A DNA stretch of 36,689 nt, taken from contig CAMBAN010000016.1 in assembly GCA_945864145.1 (NCBI GenBank), forward strand, positions 1-36,689. The letters are read 5' to 3'. Source of the DNA: an uncultured Lachnospiraceae bacterium. Lineage in GTDB: Bacteria > Bacillota > Clostridia > Lachnospirales > Lachnospiraceae. This document shows, piece by piece, positions 17,720 through 26,436 of the stretch (positions are counted from its first letter, which is position 1; every line of letters begins with the position of its first letter). The position numbers and the translations under genes are program-made. Under the pieces are notes generated by a model. It was given only the letters and a program-made list of their open reading frames with translations, searched no databases and was not told the DNA's origin.

Positions 17720-18877
17720 TTAGTTCTTTCTACTGATTTCTAAGAGTTTTTCTCTCATTTCTGTTTCTAATCTCTGAAGCTCTACTTCTGCATTTTTACG
17801 TTTTTCTCTACCTTCATCCTGTATCTTCATTACCTCATCCAGTGTAGAAATCAACGTCTTGTTTGTGTTCTGCAATGTTTCTATGTCCACAATACCGCGT
17901 TCTGATTCTTTTGCAGTCTCTATAGTAGCTGTCTTTAACGTTTCTGCATTTTTCTTCAACAATGCATTTGTCATATCAGTTACTTCACGCTGCGCCTTTG
18001 CTGCATCTGTCGAATGATTCAAGCCAATAGCAATTACCATCTGACTCTTCCAAAGTGGAATGGTATTCACTAAGGTAGATTGGATTTTCTCTGACATAAT
18101 AGTGTCATTGTTCTGAATCAATCGAATCTGAGGTGCCATTTGTAAAGAAACTGTCTTTGTTAATTCCAAGTCGTAGATTTTCTTTTCAAAGCGATTACAC
18201 ATCTCAGCAAAATCCTTCGCTTTTTGTGTATCCTCAGGAAGTCCGGATTTTTCAGCCTGTGCCAACAGTTCCGGTAATTCTACATTCTTTGCATGCTCCA
18301 GTTTCTTTTTACCAGCCAGGATGTACATAGAAAGCTCTTTGAAATAGTTCAAATTGAGCTCATACATCTTATCCAGCATTGCTACATCTTTTAACAAGGT
18401 AATCTGATGCTGCTCTAAGACATCACAAATTTTATTAATATTTACTTCCGCCTTATCATACTTGGCTTTCAGGCTTGTCAGCTTATTGCTGCTCTTTTTA
18501 AAGATACCAAGGAAGCCTTTATCTTCCTCTGTCACATCAAATTCCTTGAGCTCAGTCACGACATCAGAAAGCATTTTTCCAACCTCGCCCATGTCCTTTG
18601 TTCTTACATTCGATAAAGCTGTTTCAGAAAAATCTGCAATCTTTTTCTGGCTTCCCGCACCATACTGTAATACCATCTGTGTATTGCTCAAATCAATCTG
18701 AGAAGCAAAATTGTCAACCATTTGCTGCTCCTCTGGTGTTAATGAAATCTCAAGTTCTTCCTTTTCCTCTTTTGCCTGCTCCACTTTTACCTCTACTATC
18801 TCCTCTTTTGCTGTAGGAAATGGTTCAAAAGTAAGTGTAGGAGCCTCTTTCAGCATTTCATCCAAATTGTCGCTCAT
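17720..18877 (-). CDS. telA: TelA-family toxic anion resistance protein
   Basis: 385 residues, mostly long amphipathic alpha-helices. Family features include GAGSQKKIADFSETALSNVR, the loop LGIFKKSSNKLTSLKAKYDK, and PLWKSQMVIAIGLNHS in the C-terminal half. TelA proteins were named for tellurite resistance; the molecular activity is not well defined. A GGGAGG site precedes the ATG. It follows the XpaC-like gene by 18 bases, a pair often found together, and ends at a clear terminator. Confidence 0.9.
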   Translation of the reverse strand: MSDNLDEMLKEAPTLTFEPFPTAKEEIVEVKVEQAKEEKEELEISLTPEEQQMVDNFASQIDLSNTQMVLQYGAGSQKKIADFSETALSNVRTKDMGEVGKMLSDVVTELKEFDVTEEDKGFLGIFKKSSNKLTSLKAKYDKAEVNINKICDVLEQHQITLLKDVAMLDKMYELNLNYFKELSMYILAGKKKLEHAKNVELPELLAQAEKSGLPEDTQKAKDFAEMCNRFEKKIYDLELTKTVSLQMAPQIRLIQNNDTIMSEKIQSTLVNTIPLWKSQMVIAIGLNHSTDAAKAQREVTDMTNALLKKNAETLKTATIETAKESERGIVDIETLQNTNKTLISTLDEVMKIQDEGREKRKNAEVELQRLETEMREKLLEISRKN

Positions 18878-18895
18878 ATTCTTCCTCCCAATTTA

Positions 18896-20128
18896 TTATA
18901 CTTCTTCTTTTACTCTTTCTTTTGCAAATCCTTCTTTTACTAAGCCTTCTCTGGAAAGCATCGTCTGTAAGACCTGCGCATCTGTGGTCACATCATAGAC
19001 CTTATCTCTGAACAAGCTGTTTAGCAGCTCATTAAAAGCACTGTTAATTGTATCCAGGGTATTTTCAATCTGTTGCTTTGCTTTTGTGATATCTTCCCCC
19101 GGATTTTTGACATCATCAAACTCTGAATAAGCCTGCACGAGCTTTAAGGTTGTTGGCAGATAATAATTCATCAGTTTATGCATGTCATGCATTTTTTCCG
19201 GGTGTATTTTAACCTGTGCAAAAATCTCTTTTAAAAGATTTTCCAATCTGTAAAGTTTTTCGGAGATAACCTCTCCTTCAATACAATCGTTCAATTCCCG
19301 TAGCTTTTTGATACACTCATTGCCTTCTGTAATCATCTGCTGTAGCTCAGGATTTTTTTCAATGTCCTTCTTTTCCTGCTCCAATTTTTTTTGTTTATCT
19401 GCTTCTTCCGCCTCAATTGCCTTTCTGCTGTTCTGCAGATTGGTATAGGTTTTATACATCTCATTTGTGAGTATCAGACAGGTTTTCTGGTCATCCAAAT
19501 GCCCTTCCGGATACATACCAAGCTCCAGCATTTTATGCAGATCTTTCAATACATACTTTTTACTTTTTCCAAAATGAGACGCCAAGGCATCGATTTCTAC
19601 ATACTCATCCTTTTCGCCAAGCTTTGCGTAGCGCTCAGCCCTGCGTATTCTCTTTAAAACAGAACAACCATGATGAATCATTTCGCCAAAAATAAAAAAG
19701 AACACAAGTGGCAAAAAAAATGTCTGTACACTAAAACTTCCAAACACAGCCGAAGAAATCAATGTTGCCAGGCTCACTGCGGCAGTAATACCAAGACCGA
19801 TACCACCAAAAACATTAAAAAGAATCGCACCTGCCTTACCTACTTTATTTACAGGTATTCTTTTCGACGGTACACCGCCACCGGTATACAGTACATTTTT
19901 CCCATTTCTATTTACCGATGTATAGTTGTCAGGTGTCGCTCTTTTATATTTTGACGGGTCATAGCCTTTTACTGCATTCTGTGTCTGCTTTTTAGCTTCA
20001 TCAATCGCACAGTTCACTGTATCATTAATTAAATGATTAATATTACTGAAATCTCCATTTAAAATTGCATCACTAATGGTATCCTTAAGCTCTTCTCCAA
20101 GCTCACTCCAATTCTTATTTGCACTCAT
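18896..20128 (-). CDS. xpaC: XpaC-like protein (5-bromo-4-chloroindolyl phosphate hydrolysis family)
   Basis: 410 residues from ATG 20128 (MSANKNWSELGEELKDTISD), which matches the usual start of this family; an in-frame ATG at 20197 adds 23 residues that look non-coding. Two membrane helices lie near the middle (about 105-155). A long charged coiled-coil-rich region and a helical C-terminal half follow. Members are found next to telA, as here. The family name comes from a B. subtilis phenotype and the true role is unknown. No convincing ribosome-binding site was seen at either start. Confidence 0.82.
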   Translation of the reverse strand: MSANKNWSELGEELKDTISDAILNGDFSNINHLINDTVNCAIDEAKKQTQNAVKGYDPSKYKRATPDNYTSVNRNGKNVLYTGGGVPSKRIPVNKVGKAGAILFNVFGGIGLGITAAVSLATLISSAVFGSFSVQTFFLPLVFFFIFGEMIHHGCSVLKRIRRAERYAKLGEKDEYVEIDALASHFGKSKKYVLKDLHKMLELGMYPEGHLDDQKTCLILTNEMYKTYTNLQNSRKAIEAEEADKQKKLEQEKKDIEKNPELQQMITEGNECIKKLRELNDCIEGEVISEKLYRLENLLKEIFAQVKIHPEKMHDMHKLMNYYLPTTLKLVQAYSEFDDVKNPGEDITKAKQQIENTLDTINSAFNELLNSLFRDKVYDVTTDAQVLQTMLSREGLVKEGFAKERVKEEV

Positions 20129-20212
20129 ATCATACCCATGCTTTCTTTTTTCATAACTATTATGATTATCACACAGAAATCTACCATTCGCAACCATTTA
20201 TTATGTTAATTG

Positions 20213-20241
20213 TTGCAAAAAATGCCTGAAAATATTATAAT
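20213..20241 (+). promoter_or_regulatory. Sigma-A promoter of dtd
   Basis: TTGCAA (20213-20218), a 17-base spacer and a perfect TATAAT (20236-20241). Transcription would start near 20248, which rules out the upstream in-frame ATG at 20210-20212-type starts and supports a start at 20264 or 20276. Confidence 0.65.
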
Positions 20242-20275
20242 CGGCTCAAACAAAAAGGAAGGCATGGTTATTATT

Positions 20276-20725
20276 ATGAAATTACTGATACAACGTGTAA
20301 AAGAAGCATCTGTTCATGTGGAGGGAGAATTGATTGGACAAATCGGACATGGACTTTTAGTATTTGTAGGCGTTTCAGACTCTGACACCAGACAAATTGC
20401 AGATAAAATGATAGACAAGATGATAAAGCTTCGTATCTTTGATGATGAAAACGGAAAAACAAACCTTTCCAGTGCAGATGTAAAGGGCGAATTCCTCATT
20501 GTTTCCCAGTTCACACTATATGCAAACTGTAAAAAAGGAAACCGCCCGTCTTTCATTGAAGCAGGAAAGCCTGATGCAGCAAATGCACTATACGAATATG
20601 TAATTTCCAGGGTTTCAGAAAATGGATTCCATACAGAGCATGGTTCCTTTGGCGCAGATATGAAGGTATCTTTACTAAACGATGGTCCTTTTACCATTAT
20701 GTTAGACTCTAATGAAATCTTATAA
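20276..20725 (+). CDS. dtd: D-aminoacyl-tRNA deacylase
   Basis: 149 residues from ATG 20276 ([15 protein letters not shown]). It hydrolyses D-amino acids, and glycine mis-attached to tRNA, in the cytoplasm. Both family motifs are present: SQFTLY (the SQxxx active-site motif) and NDGPFT (NxGPxT). The family normally begins right at the M-x-x-x-x-QRV block, which favours 20276. The AAGGAAGG site at 20255-20262 would also suit ATG 20264 (MVIIMKLL). It is divergent from xpaC, stands alone, and its 3' end lies 19 bases from the convergent MFS gene. Confidence 0.93.
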   Translation: MKLLIQRVKEASVHVEGELIGQIGHGLLVFVGVSDSDTRQIADKMIDKMIKLRIFDDENGKTNLSSADVKGEFLIVSQFTLYANCKKGNRPSFIEAGKPDAANALYEYVISRVSENGFHTEHGSFGADMKVSLLNDGPFTIMLDSNEIL

Positions 20726-20744
20726 AATCTGCCAAAAGTTACCC

Positions 20745-22025
20745 TTAGCAGGCTTTCAATACTTCCTCTATTTCTTCCGCTTTCTCACTTTTACTATCCT
20801 GTTTTACCGTTGCATGGAACAGTATGATACCAATCACAAAAAATATAGAAATCATACCTACCCCCATGTTCACATTTCCTGTCAGTTGTGATACCACACT
20901 GACAACTGTCGTTCCCATAAAGGAAGCGCCCTTTCCGCAAATATCCAGAAGTCCAAAATATTCTCCAGATTGTTCTGCCGGAATAATCTTAGTAAAATAA
21001 GAACGTGACAACGCCTGAATACCACCCTGGAACATACCTACAAAAACAGCAAGTATCCAAAACTGCGTCTGCGTAGTTAAGAACATAGCAAAAACAGCAA
21101 TACCAAGATATGCAACAATGCATACCATAATCAGCTTATCTGTAGAAAACTTCTGTGCAAGTCTCCCAAACAGAATTGCAAACGGAAAAGCCACAAACTG
21201 TGTAACAAGGAGCGCAAGCAACAATCCTGTGCTGTCCAGACCCAAAGCTGAACCATACGCAGTAGCCATATCTATGATGGTATACACACCATCTATATAA
21301 AAGAAAAACGCCAACAGGAACAGGAATACCTTCTTTTCCTTTCTCACATTACACAAGGTTACACCAATGCGCTTAAAACTTTCTGCGACAGCATGTGGTT
21401 TTCTTGCCACATAGTATTTCTGACGATAGCTTCTCATTAATGGCATAGACATAGCAATCCACCAGACAGCTACGATTCCAAAAGAAATAGCCATGGCAAG
21501 TTCCATGCTGATACCAAGTGCATCTGCACTAAGCACTAAGCCTAAACATAAAATAAAAGGAACACAGCTTCCAATATATCCCCATGCAAACCCCTGTGAA
21601 GAGATTTCATCCATCCTGTCTTGGGTTGTAACGTCAGAAAGCATGGAATCATAGAAAATCAAGCTTCCGGAAAAACCCACCTTCGCAATCACAAATATAA
21701 TCAAAAACACCAGCCATTGCTGTGCCAGCCCCAAGGCAAGACAGCCAATTGCACCAATAAAAATAGTTATCATAAAAAGTGGTTTTTTATATCCTTTTGT
21801 ATCGGAAAATGTACCAAATACCGGTCCTATAATAGCTACAAATAATGTTGCTATTGATGCTGCATATCCCCAGTATGCCATGTATTCCACATCTGACAAG
21901 CCGGCATTTCCAGCCAGATAATTAAAATAAATAGGTATCATCGTAGATACAAGCAACATAAATGCTGAATTACCTACATCATATAACACCCAGTTGCGTT
22001 CTTGTTTTGTGAGTTTTTTCTTCAT
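20745..22025 (-). CDS. UMF1-type MFS transporter
   Basis: 426 residues, about twelve membrane helices. The start KLTKQERNWVLYDVGNSAF and the FYDSMLSDVTTQDRMDEISS segment identify the UMF1/Atg22-like branch of the major facilitator superfamily. AGGAG precedes the ATG. It is the third gene of the phospholipase C - glycosyltransferase operon, 12 bases after the latter. Bacterial members have no agreed substrate; export or recycling of a product of the lipid enzymes is conceivable but only inferred from the operon. Confidence 0.88.
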   Translation of the reverse strand: MKKKLTKQERNWVLYDVGNSAFMLLVSTMIPIYFNYLAGNAGLSDVEYMAYWGYAASIATLFVAIIGPVFGTFSDTKGYKKPLFMITIFIGAIGCLALGLAQQWLVFLIIFVIAKVGFSGSLIFYDSMLSDVTTQDRMDEISSQGFAWGYIGSCVPFILCLGLVLSADALGISMELAMAISFGIVAVWWIAMSMPLMRSYRQKYYVARKPHAVAESFKRIGVTLCNVRKEKKVFLFLLAFFFYIDGVYTIIDMATAYGSALGLDSTGLLLALLVTQFVAFPFAILFGRLAQKFSTDKLIMVCIVAYLGIAVFAMFLTTQTQFWILAVFVGMFQGGIQALSRSYFTKIIPAEQSGEYFGLLDICGKGASFMGTTVVSVVSQLTGNVNMGVGMISIFFVIGIILFHATVKQDSKSEKAEEIEEVLKAC

Positions 22026-22037
22026 ATTATCTTTCTC

Positions 22038-23192
22038 CTACGCTTTCTTTCGTAATCCCAATTGATGTATTTCAAGAACCTCGTCATAGGATTGCATAAG
22101 CATCTCCAACACGCTGTCCCAGCTTCTGCTTCTCGCTGTGGTAAGTGCACCTTCTCTGATTTTTTCCCGAAGCTCCGGGAAACTGCTCGCTACCAGGATT
22201 GCATGCGCCAATGCCTGTGTCTCTCTGTAAGGTACTACATATGCATTTTTGCCATGCTCCGTAAAATCTGTCACACCGCCCTCATCCGTACAAATGCAGG
22301 GAAGTCCACTTGCCATTGCTTCAAGAAGCACATTTCCAAAGGTTTCCGTTCCTGATGGAAACACAAACAAGTCACTGTCGGCATAAAGTTGGGCAAGACT
22401 TTGCCCTCTTACAAATCCTGTCAGCTTTACATTATCGATGCCACTATTTTCTAATATTTCTCTGTAAGGGCCGTCTCCGGCAAACACAAAAACCAGCTTA
22501 TCCTGATGTTTCTCATTGAGTTGTCTGATCGCTTCCAGATAATCCCCAAGTCCTTTTTCATAAGACAGTCTACCTACATAAAGGCAGATAAATTTATCCT
22601 TACCATATTTTTCACGCCAGTTTCCTGTTCTCTTCTCCGGGGTATAAAGCAAGGTGTCCACTCCTCTTGTCCATACGTCAAGATTTTTATAATTTTGCAG
22701 GCTTAACTGCTGTAATGTCTGATTAGACGGGCACAGATTCAGCTCTGCATAACTGTGAAAATGCTGAAAATATGCTCTGACAGGCTTTTCTAACAGCTTC
22801 GCATGAAAATACTCCAAATATTGTTCTATATTGGTATGATATGACATCACAACAGGAATTCCCATTTCTCTTGCAATACGAAGCCCTTCATTTCCCATGG
22901 TAAATTCTGTTACAATGTGTATCAAATCCGGTTTAAATTCTTCTATCTTTTTTTTAATGATATAGTGATGAATCATCGTGACAGCAAGTCTACTGTTAGG
23001 TGCAAAAGGAATTTGTACGCCTTTAAAGCGCACAACATTTTCTTCTTCCTCGATATCTTCATTCTCATAATCCGGTGTAAAGAAGATATGTTTGATTCCC
23101 CTTTTATTCAAGAAAGCATGAAGCTTAGAAAGTGTATTGGCAACGCCATTGATTTCAGGAAAAAAAGTATCTGTAAAATATGCAATCTTCAT
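22038..23192 (-). CDS. GT4 glycosyltransferase, SQD2/MgtA-like (probable diacylglycerol glycosyltransferase)
   Basis: 384 residues from ATG 23192, which has GGAG seven bases upstream. GT-B fold: the N-terminal half has IAYFTDTFFPEINGVANTLS, the PDLIHIVTEFTMG block and SYHTNIEQYLEYF. The C-terminal half has GRLSYEKG and the retaining-enzyme motif ETFGNVLLEAMASG. The N-terminal pattern, with RGVDT at the domain joint, is that of plant/cyanobacterial SQD2/SqdX and actinobacterial MgtA, which glycosylate diacylglycerol or lipid-linked sugars. It follows a phospholipase C gene (diacylglycerol producer) by 21 bases, behind a PHO-type promoter. Lipid as acceptor is inferred. Confidence 0.82.
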   Translation of the reverse strand: MKIAYFTDTFFPEINGVANTLSKLHAFLNKRGIKHIFFTPDYENEDIEEEENVVRFKGVQIPFAPNSRLAVTMIHHYIIKKKIEEFKPDLIHIVTEFTMGNEGLRIAREMGIPVVMSYHTNIEQYLEYFHAKLLEKPVRAYFQHFHSYAELNLCPSNQTLQQLSLQNYKNLDVWTRGVDTLLYTPEKRTGNWREKYGKDKFICLYVGRLSYEKGLGDYLEAIRQLNEKHQDKLVFVFAGDGPYREILENSGIDNVKLTGFVRGQSLAQLYADSDLFVFPSGTETFGNVLLEAMASGLPCICTDEGGVTDFTEHGKNAYVVPYRETQALAHAILVASSFPELREKIREGALTTARSRSWDSVLEMLMQSYDEVLEIHQLGLRKKA

Positions 23193-23213
23193 TGTAGTCT
23201 CCATCCTTGCTTA

Positions 23214-23867
23214 CTATCTGTTCACATACATATAGTTTGCTGCCTGCTCAATTTGTGAACCCACAACACCAATCATTCCCTCTATAGTCTGAAGCTGTGG
23301 TATCATCACAGGCTGCGGTAATTTTTGTTTTTCCTGTTCTTTGCGTTCGAATGCTCCTATAAAACATTGTGCAAAAGCATTTGCTGCTTTCATAATATAT
23401 TTTGTATCTGTTTCTAATCCCTTTTTCTGTCGCAAATAATCATCATGAAGAACCTGCAAATACATAAATAGCATATCAATCGAAGCAGAGTGCATATCCA
23501 TTCCATTGATACAATCAAAAGAAGTTTTCTCACACTGAAGATATGCTGTCAAATCTCTTTCGTATATCACATGTGCCAAAAGCATTCCCGGAAAATCCTT
23601 ACTATGCGGATACGTAAAATAATCTTCCACATAATGAAGCAGATATCCCAGTTTAAAGCAGGACCATCTATTCATATGCCCATGCTCCCAAAGTCTTTCC
23701 ATGTGAATACTGTTCCTGTCAAAAGTAGTATCCCATGTATGTCCTCTCAGATAAGTGTGGAACAGCAAATCCGGTGCAATGCTCCCCAATTTTATCCAAA
23801 ATCTGTATTTTGCCAATAATTCCACTGTTACACTTTTGGTAATAAATAAATGACCATTTTTATTCAT
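23214..23867 (-). CDS. Zinc-dependent phospholipase C family protein
   Basis: 217 residues, no signal peptide, so probably cytoplasmic. The trinuclear zinc-site pattern of the clostridial alpha-toxin family is visible: H6, D33 (SIAPD), H78 and D82 (HYVED), H88 (TYPH), H99 and E103 (HVIYE). The spacing 78/82/88/99/103 closely mirrors 126/130/136/148/152 of alpha-toxin. It lacks the lipid-binding C2 domain and the export signal of the toxins, so an internal lipid-turnover role is more likely than virulence. GGAGGGG precedes ATG 23867. A PHO-like box lies upstream, and the glycosyltransferase and MFS genes follow in the operon. Confidence 0.82.
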   Translation of the reverse strand: MNKNGHLFITKSVTVELLAKYRFWIKLGSIAPDLLFHTYLRGHTWDTTFDRNSIHMERLWEHGHMNRWSCFKLGYLLHYVEDYFTYPHSKDFPGMLLAHVIYERDLTAYLQCEKTSFDCINGMDMHSASIDMLFMYLQVLHDDYLRQKKGLETDTKYIMKAANAFAQCFIGAFERKEQEKQKLPQPVMIPQLQTIEGMIGVVGSQIEQAANYMYVNR

Positions 23868-23949
23868 CGTTCACCCCTCCATGAACACTTCCCTTTATCT
23901 ACTTACTTTTCTTTACATAAAAATCTTAGCATGATAAAAACAGTCATTC

Positions 23950-23988
23950 TATCAGAGAGGCATAAAATCGACGTAAAATGTACGTAAA
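23950..23988 (-). promoter_or_regulatory. PHO box in front of the phospholipase C operon
   Basis: On the minus strand four hexamers at an exact 11-bp period: TTTACG (23988-23983), TTTACG (23977-23972), TTTATG (23966-23961) and CTGATA (23955-23950). This matches the TTnACA-N5 repeat of Firmicute PhoP sites. A TATCAT -10 candidate follows 13 bases later (23936-23931), about 64 bases before the phospholipase C start. Confidence 0.7.
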
Positions 23989-23991
23989 CCT

Positions 23992-26436
23992 CTATAAATG
24001 GATTTTCTTTTTCCGTGCAAGCTGTAACTTTACATTATCATAACGATATCTCCTGACCGCACCTGTAGCTGCATATATGACACATCCATCAGAAAATGCT
24101 TCTATATCATCACAGTGTTTCTTTAACTCGTGTGCATCAGAGATACGCTGTATACCGCATTCATGTGCTCCATTGTAGGAGGGTGCAAGACTTTTCGCCT
24201 GGGGGACAAACGCCTGATACAATTTCATAACATTACCGGTTCCGTTTGTAGGATAATGTCGTTGTTTTCCATAATAGGTACCAAAAGGATTTAAACTAAT
24301 CTGTCGACAATCCTCCTTTGTCCGAAGTCGCATAGGACAATGCGCCATACTGCCAAGCACTTGTCTTGCATGCGCAAGAACAATGCCCTTTTCCCCATCT
24401 CCTACGGTAAGAAACCCTCCCGTAAGCTGATGATTAAAGGAATCCATATTCTTATTCTCCGGATAAGCATTCCAAAAATCTGACAAAGCATATCCACTGA
24501 TATCATCCATAAAATTTCTTTTTTCCACAAACGCACAGTCTTTCATGGAAAGGGTAAGCTCCATAGGAACAACTTCGTTCCAGGACAAGTCACTGTATCT
24601 CTCGAGCTTTGAAGCAATAGCATGTAGCTCATCTTTTTCTCTTGTATAGGGGTACTGTATTTGTGATACCAGGTAAATACCATTTTCTCCTTCCATGACA
24701 AAAAAGCAGAATACATAATACCCCGCCTTTTCTTCTCCCGGTAAATGTATCTCACCACGAAAAGTAAGCGCCTGTCCGTTTCCTGCTACTGCTGTTTCTG
24801 TAATCTCCGGCTTAGCAAAAGATGTCTGTCGCCCACGATAGGTAAGAAAGCTTTTCCAGCTTGCAAGCATTTCTCCTTCTCTTGTACAGAAAACAGGAAA
24901 GCCTGTTACCGTATCAACTGTAAGCGTTGTTCCATACTTATCCTGCAATATCAACGATGTATGATGATTTGCTTTTTTTTCAGATTGCTTTATTTTAAAG
25001 GAAAGTCTGTATTTCTTTTTGATAGTTTCAAAGCGGCAAAGCAGATAAATTCCTCTAACACTTCCATCTTCCCAGTAGTCTGTTGCAACTGCGGTGAAGC
25101 TGACAAGTCCATCTCCTTTTACTTTTAAGTCCTGCATACGACTGCAAAATCCTTCCTGTAAAAGAAGCTGTGTACCAATCAGGGAAGATGCATTGCTGTT
25201 TTTGATCCAGATTTCATTTTCTTTCTGAAAGGTATGGTTCTTACTTTCCCATTTTTCTTCCAGCGCTTTTTCCTCTTTTTCTATCATAACAAGAGAAAGT
25301 TCTTGTGCTACATTCTCTCTCGTCACATTTAATACCGGGGAAGCGAGCCCAAAATGTGTGGTTGATAACAGTCTGATACGCTCCTCAAAAGATGGGGACA
25401 TACTATCCGTTCCATATAATCTTGCATACATCCTTGCACGCTCAAGCCTTGTCCATATCAGTCTGTTAAACGGCTTTTCTCCCCAGCTTGCATAACCTGA
25501 AAAGTTTCCATCAGCCACATCTTCTCCAAAAGATATCTCCGCTACCGGCTTATGCATTCTCAGATATCTTCCCGGTGTAGTGAAAACAACATAATCCAAA
25601 TCTGCAATATCTGTAATCATGCCTTCCAGTCCATTTGCTCCCGGTATATGACGCCTTATTCCCTTTGGTAATAAAAAGGGACCCCACAATACACTATCCG
25701 CATCAATATTGATAAATAAAAATACATCCCTTTTGATTTCTCCGTTTACTTGTTTTTCATGTAAAGCTGTTACCAGCTTCCGGATACCACCTGCATCCCA
25801 AAGGTCAGCCGGGGAGTACATAGGCAATATAGTAATTTCATCCTTCTGATAACGGTAGGTCAGCGGATTATACGCCTGTTCCGGTGTTAAGGGGGAAATA
25901 ATTGTCCGAAACGCATCAAAAGGCACACAGCTATAATATAAGCATACTGTGTGAATACCTGCTTCTTTATACAAAGCTGCCTGAGAGGGTGTAAACATGA
26001 CCTCCTGAGGGCGAATGATTCTTTCACATGCACCAAACACATCACATAGGACACTGCCTTTTTCATTTGTTATCGCCCGTTGTACAGAAGTCAGAAACTC
26101 TTCTCTTGTCATCGCGCTCATAGCACCATTGTTATAGCCCATCAGAATGTTTTCATCTCCATACTGCTCCTGTCTAAGCCTCACATTTTTAATAATATCC
26201 GGTGCATGCTCCGGCAGTATCTTTTCAAGGGTATATGCATTTTCAAAGTCCCATGTTCCCTTGACAGGAATACCCTGTTGATTGCAACGATTCAGCGTAT
26301 CTATCTCATAACGGAGCAGACGTATATCACTTCCAAATCCCTTGTCATCACAGGTATCCCCCCGATAGGAATGATAACAGTTTACATGAAATCCAAAGCC
26401 TACATGTACCGCATATTCATCCGTTTTCACTTGCAT
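23992..26436 (-). CDS. Large GH57/GH38-like (glycoside hydrolase/deacetylase barrel) protein, tentative
   Basis: 814 residues from ATG 26436; an ATG at 26472 is in frame but lies further inside ppk1. The N-terminal 300 residues resemble a glycoside hydrolase/deacetylase beta-alpha barrel: FHVNCYHSYRGDT, WDFENAYTLEKILPEHAPDI, then RPQEVMFTPSQAALYKEAGI, a layout seen in GH57/GH38 enzymes where an acidic residue in such a block is catalytic. The middle and C-terminal parts look like beta-sandwich domains (KGDGLVSFTAVATDYWEDGS). There is no signal peptide. The start overlaps the ppk1 stop by 20 bases, so it is translationally coupled and shares the PHO-type promoter. I cannot assign a substrate. 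Confidence 0.65.
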   Translation of the reverse strand: MQVKTDEYAVHVGFGFHVNCYHSYRGDTCDDKGFGSDIRLLRYEIDTLNRCNQQGIPVKGTWDFENAYTLEKILPEHAPDIIKNVRLRQEQYGDENILMGYNNGAMSAMTREEFLTSVQRAITNEKGSVLCDVFGACERIIRPQEVMFTPSQAALYKEAGIHTVCLYYSCVPFDAFRTIISPLTPEQAYNPLTYRYQKDEITILPMYSPADLWDAGGIRKLVTALHEKQVNGEIKRDVFLFINIDADSVLWGPFLLPKGIRRHIPGANGLEGMITDIADLDYVVFTTPGRYLRMHKPVAEISFGEDVADGNFSGYASWGEKPFNRLIWTRLERARMYARLYGTDSMSPSFEERIRLLSTTHFGLASPVLNVTRENVAQELSLVMIEKEEKALEEKWESKNHTFQKENEIWIKNSNASSLIGTQLLLQEGFCSRMQDLKVKGDGLVSFTAVATDYWEDGSVRGIYLLCRFETIKKKYRLSFKIKQSEKKANHHTSLILQDKYGTTLTVDTVTGFPVFCTREGEMLASWKSFLTYRGRQTSFAKPEITETAVAGNGQALTFRGEIHLPGEEKAGYYVFCFFVMEGENGIYLVSQIQYPYTREKDELHAIASKLERYSDLSWNEVVPMELTLSMKDCAFVEKRNFMDDISGYALSDFWNAYPENKNMDSFNHQLTGGFLTVGDGEKGIVLAHARQVLGSMAHCPMRLRTKEDCRQISLNPFGTYYGKQRHYPTNGTGNVMKLYQAFVPQAKSLAPSYNGAHECGIQRISDAHELKKHCDDIEAFSDGCVIYAATGAVRRYRYDNVKLQLARKKKIHL

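Noticed and set aside
18133-18998. Several plus-strand open frames opposite telA and xpaC
   Set aside because: Shadows of well-recognised minus-strand genes with low-complexity Ser/Leu/Phe translations.
20210-20275. Longer N-terminus for the dtd product
   Set aside because: The upstream part overlaps the -35/-10 promoter, and family proteins start at the MKLLIQRV block.
23214-23867. Phospholipase C as a secreted virulence toxin
   Set aside because: No signal peptide, no C-terminal lipid-binding domain, and an operon context of lipid glycosylation.
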